NCBI GenBank assembly: GCA_030668755.1
Contig: DAOVEW010000102.1
Span: 1-5,677 of the forward strand
Direction: 5' to 3'
DNA: 5,677 nt
From: Bacillota bacterium
Lineage (GTDB): Bacteria > Armatimonadota > Hebobacteria > Hebobacterales > Hebobacteraceae
Each line of letters opens with the position of its first letter. The stretch's first letter is position 1. Both the position numbers and the translations under genes were made by a program. Below the pieces are notes generated by a model that saw only the letters and a list, made by a program, of their open reading frames with translations, ran no database searches and had not been told where the DNA came from. This document shows, piece by piece, positions 4,958-5,677 of this stretch.

Positions 4958-4980
4958 CTCGGCGCTCTGCTATCGCCGAG
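4958..4980. terminator. Hairpin between convergent tRNA and toxin units, possible bidirectional terminator
   Basis: CTCGGCG (4958-4964) and CGCCGAG (4974-4980) form a perfect 7-bp stem with a 9-base loop. It starts 31 bases after the tRNA-Thr CCA end. The loop holds the toxin's TAG stop codon (complement of 4970-4972), so it ends both converging units. No clear T-tract follows on either side, so termination efficiency is uncertain. Confidence 0.4.
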
Positions 4981-5272
4981 AGGGACCCTCATCACCAGGG
5001 GTGCGGCGCTCTGCCTGTTCGTAGACCTCTCGCCGGTGGCCGATCTTGAGCACCCACACCTCGTTGCCTTGGATGCTGTAGATCACGCGATAGGCGCCAA
5101 CGCGCAGCGACCACAGGCCCTTGAGGGTGAAGCGCAGGGGTTTGCCGAACCGCGCAGGATCAGCCGCGACCCGCTGCTCGATAGCACGCCTGATTCGCGC
5201 CCTGGTCTTGGCCGCAATGCGCGGCAGGTCCTCGCTCTTCACGAATGGGTGATAGAGCAGGCGAAAGGCCAC
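4970..5272 (-). CDS. RelE/ParE-family toxin (type II toxin-antitoxin system)
   Basis: This gene encodes 100 residues, typical for the family. The sequence has the RelE fold signature: FRLLYHP at 3-9, the 'D-L-P-R-I' helix start at 15-19, LKGLWSLRVGAYRVIYSI at 50-67, and VLKIGHRREVYE at 74-85. Basic and aromatic residues at R57, R62, H79, R80 and Y84 are candidates for RNA contact and catalysis by analogy with RelE enzymes that cut mRNA in the ribosomal A site. Whether this member is a ribonuclease or an inactive relative cannot be told from sequence alone. The start is GTG (complement of 5270-5272), 3 bases after the antitoxin stop, so translation is probably coupled. The last 15 residues are a charged tail beyond the core. 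The gene converges on the tRNA unit. Confidence 0.85.
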   Translation of the reverse strand: MAFRLLYHPFVKSEDLPRIAAKTRARIRRAIEQRVAADPARFGKPLRFTLKGLWSLRVGAYRVIYSIQGNEVWVLKIGHRREVYEQAERRTPGDEGPSRR

Positions 5273-5275
5273 CCG

Positions 5276-5503
5276 CTATTCCCAGACTTCAGAATGACGC
5301 AGGGCCTTCCGCCGCCTGAAGGAGTCCAGCCGCGCCTCCCCCTCGGCCGCCCAATGCGCCTCCTCCTCCAGATCCATCGCCTCTCGCAGCAAGTCGCGCG
5401 CCTTGCTGGACAGACTGACACCCTCGGCCTCCGCAGCCTTCTTCAGCCGTTCGTACAGCGGAGCCTCCAACACCGTCATCAGCCTCGGATTCTTCGCAGC
5501 CAT
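5276..5503 (-). CDS. RHH-type antitoxin partner of the RelE-like toxin
   Basis: This gene encodes 75 residues from ATG 5503 (CAT at 5501-5503 on the plus strand), preceded by GGTGAAG on its own strand. An upstream extension to 5530 would overlap the promoter, so the shorter start is preferred. Residues 6-20 (PRLMTVLEAPLYERL) fit the beta strand and first helix of a ribbon-helix-helix domain. Residues 30-44 (SLSSKARDLLREAMD) fit its second helix. The acidic, helical C-terminal part ending in 'HSEVWE' is the usual toxin-binding tail of this antitoxin type. It should neutralise the toxin by direct binding and repress its own promoter. It is the first gene of the two-gene operon. Confidence 0.8.
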   Translation of the reverse strand: MAAKNPRLMTVLEAPLYERLKKAAEAEGVSLSSKARDLLREAMDLEEEAHWAAEGEARLDSFRRRKALRHSEVWE

Positions 5504-5520
5504 GATCTTCACCGCCCGGG

Positions 5521-5549
5521 AGTGTAGCACAAGTGCACCACCAAGTCAA
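5521..5549 (-). promoter_or_regulatory. Promoter of the antitoxin-toxin operon with overlapping inverted repeat
   Basis: On the minus strand, TTGACT (complement of 5544-5549) and TACACT (complement of 5521-5526) are separated by exactly 17 bases. Transcription would begin near 5513-5515, leaving a leader of only about 10 bases before ATG 5503. The spacer contains GCAC-AA-GTGC (5527-5536 on the plus strand), next to GTGCAC. This is a plausible operator half-site pair for autorepression by the RHH antitoxin. Confidence 0.65.
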
Positions 5550-5677
5550 ACAAACGCCGGAAGTGGGTGTGACCCTAGAATCTGGGTCTCTATCTAGGAC
5601 GCATGAGCACTCTAGTTCCCTGTTCGGCAGGAGCGGGTCTCCTGCCCAAGCTGTTTACGGTTCGCGACTTCGGTGTT
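5550..5677. other. Intergenic end of the window with two inverted repeats
   Basis: No gene is recognised in these 128 bases. Two structures are seen: CCTAGA/TCTAGG at 5574-5579 and 5593-5598, and a strong hairpin at 5626-5646. Confidence 0.5.
5626..5646. repeat. Perfect 8-bp inverted repeat with 5-base loop
   Basis: GGCAGGAG (5626-5633) and CTCCTGCC (5639-5646) are exact complements around the loop CGGGT. It may be a terminator of a gene outside the window or an interspersed hairpin repeat. On either strand no T-tract follows immediately. Confidence 0.45.

Noticed and set aside
4789..4995. Minus-strand open frame of 68 residues across tRNA-Thr
   Set aside because: The sequence is antisense to both tRNAs (RIRTGDLILTKDTLCHLS), another classic tRNA shadow.
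1..5677. CRISPR array, or a multi-gene defence or biosynthetic system
   Set aside because: No regularly spaced repeats, no cas-like or nuclease/helicase genes. The repeats found are two 13-bp pairs only.

Overview
The window is high-GC bacterial chromosomal DNA. It carries five intact protein genes, two tRNA genes, one insertion sequence, and a large share of non-coding or decayed sequence. A bacterium is indicated by the class II tRNA-Tyr with a long variable arm, both tRNAs with an encoded CCA end, sigma70-type promoters, Shine-Dalgarno starts, and an RHH/RelE toxin-antitoxin pair. The phylum cannot be fixed from this sequence. The transposase type and the TIGR00300-type enzyme would fit a soil or sediment lineage with little cultured representation, but that is inference.

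Layout, left to right. Bases 1-104 hold the last 33 codons of a gene that begins outside the window. Bases 105-593 contain no convincing gene, only a GC hairpin at 174-190. A well-started reading frame at 594-854 matches the N-terminal DNA-binding part of a tyrosine recombinase and then stops, so it is an integrase relic. Bases 1145-2260 (+) encode a 371-residue protein of the TIGR00300 (LOR/SDH conserved domain) family. Characterised relatives are NAD-dependent ornithine cyclodeaminases that turn ornithine into proline and ammonia. This copy lacks the N-terminal segment of about 60-80 residues found in longer relatives. Bases 2261-2686 hold no intact gene, but a minus-strand frameshifted coding remnant is possible. 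Bases 2687-3067 (+) encode a stand-alone CheY-like receiver protein with all phospho-acceptor residues present. It is flanked by a 13-bp direct repeat.

Bases 3222-4454 are an insertion sequence with a full-length DDE (rve) transposase on the minus strand and a candidate imperfect terminal inverted repeat. Bases 4661-4927 are a tRNA-Tyr(GTA)-tRNA-Thr(GGT) transcription unit with a near-consensus promoter. Facing it on the minus strand is a two-gene RHH antitoxin-RelE toxin operon (5503 to 4970) with its own promoter at 5521-5549. The last 130 bases contain only inverted repeats.

The genes do not form one pathway. The picture is of an accessory region beside a tRNA unit: an integrase relic, an IS, a toxin-antitoxin pair, dispersed short repeats, and two single-gene units (an amino-acid enzyme and a receiver protein). 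I found no clear evidence of a new multi-gene defence or metabolic system. The most unusual items are the short TIGR00300 protein and the repeat-flanked receiver gene.
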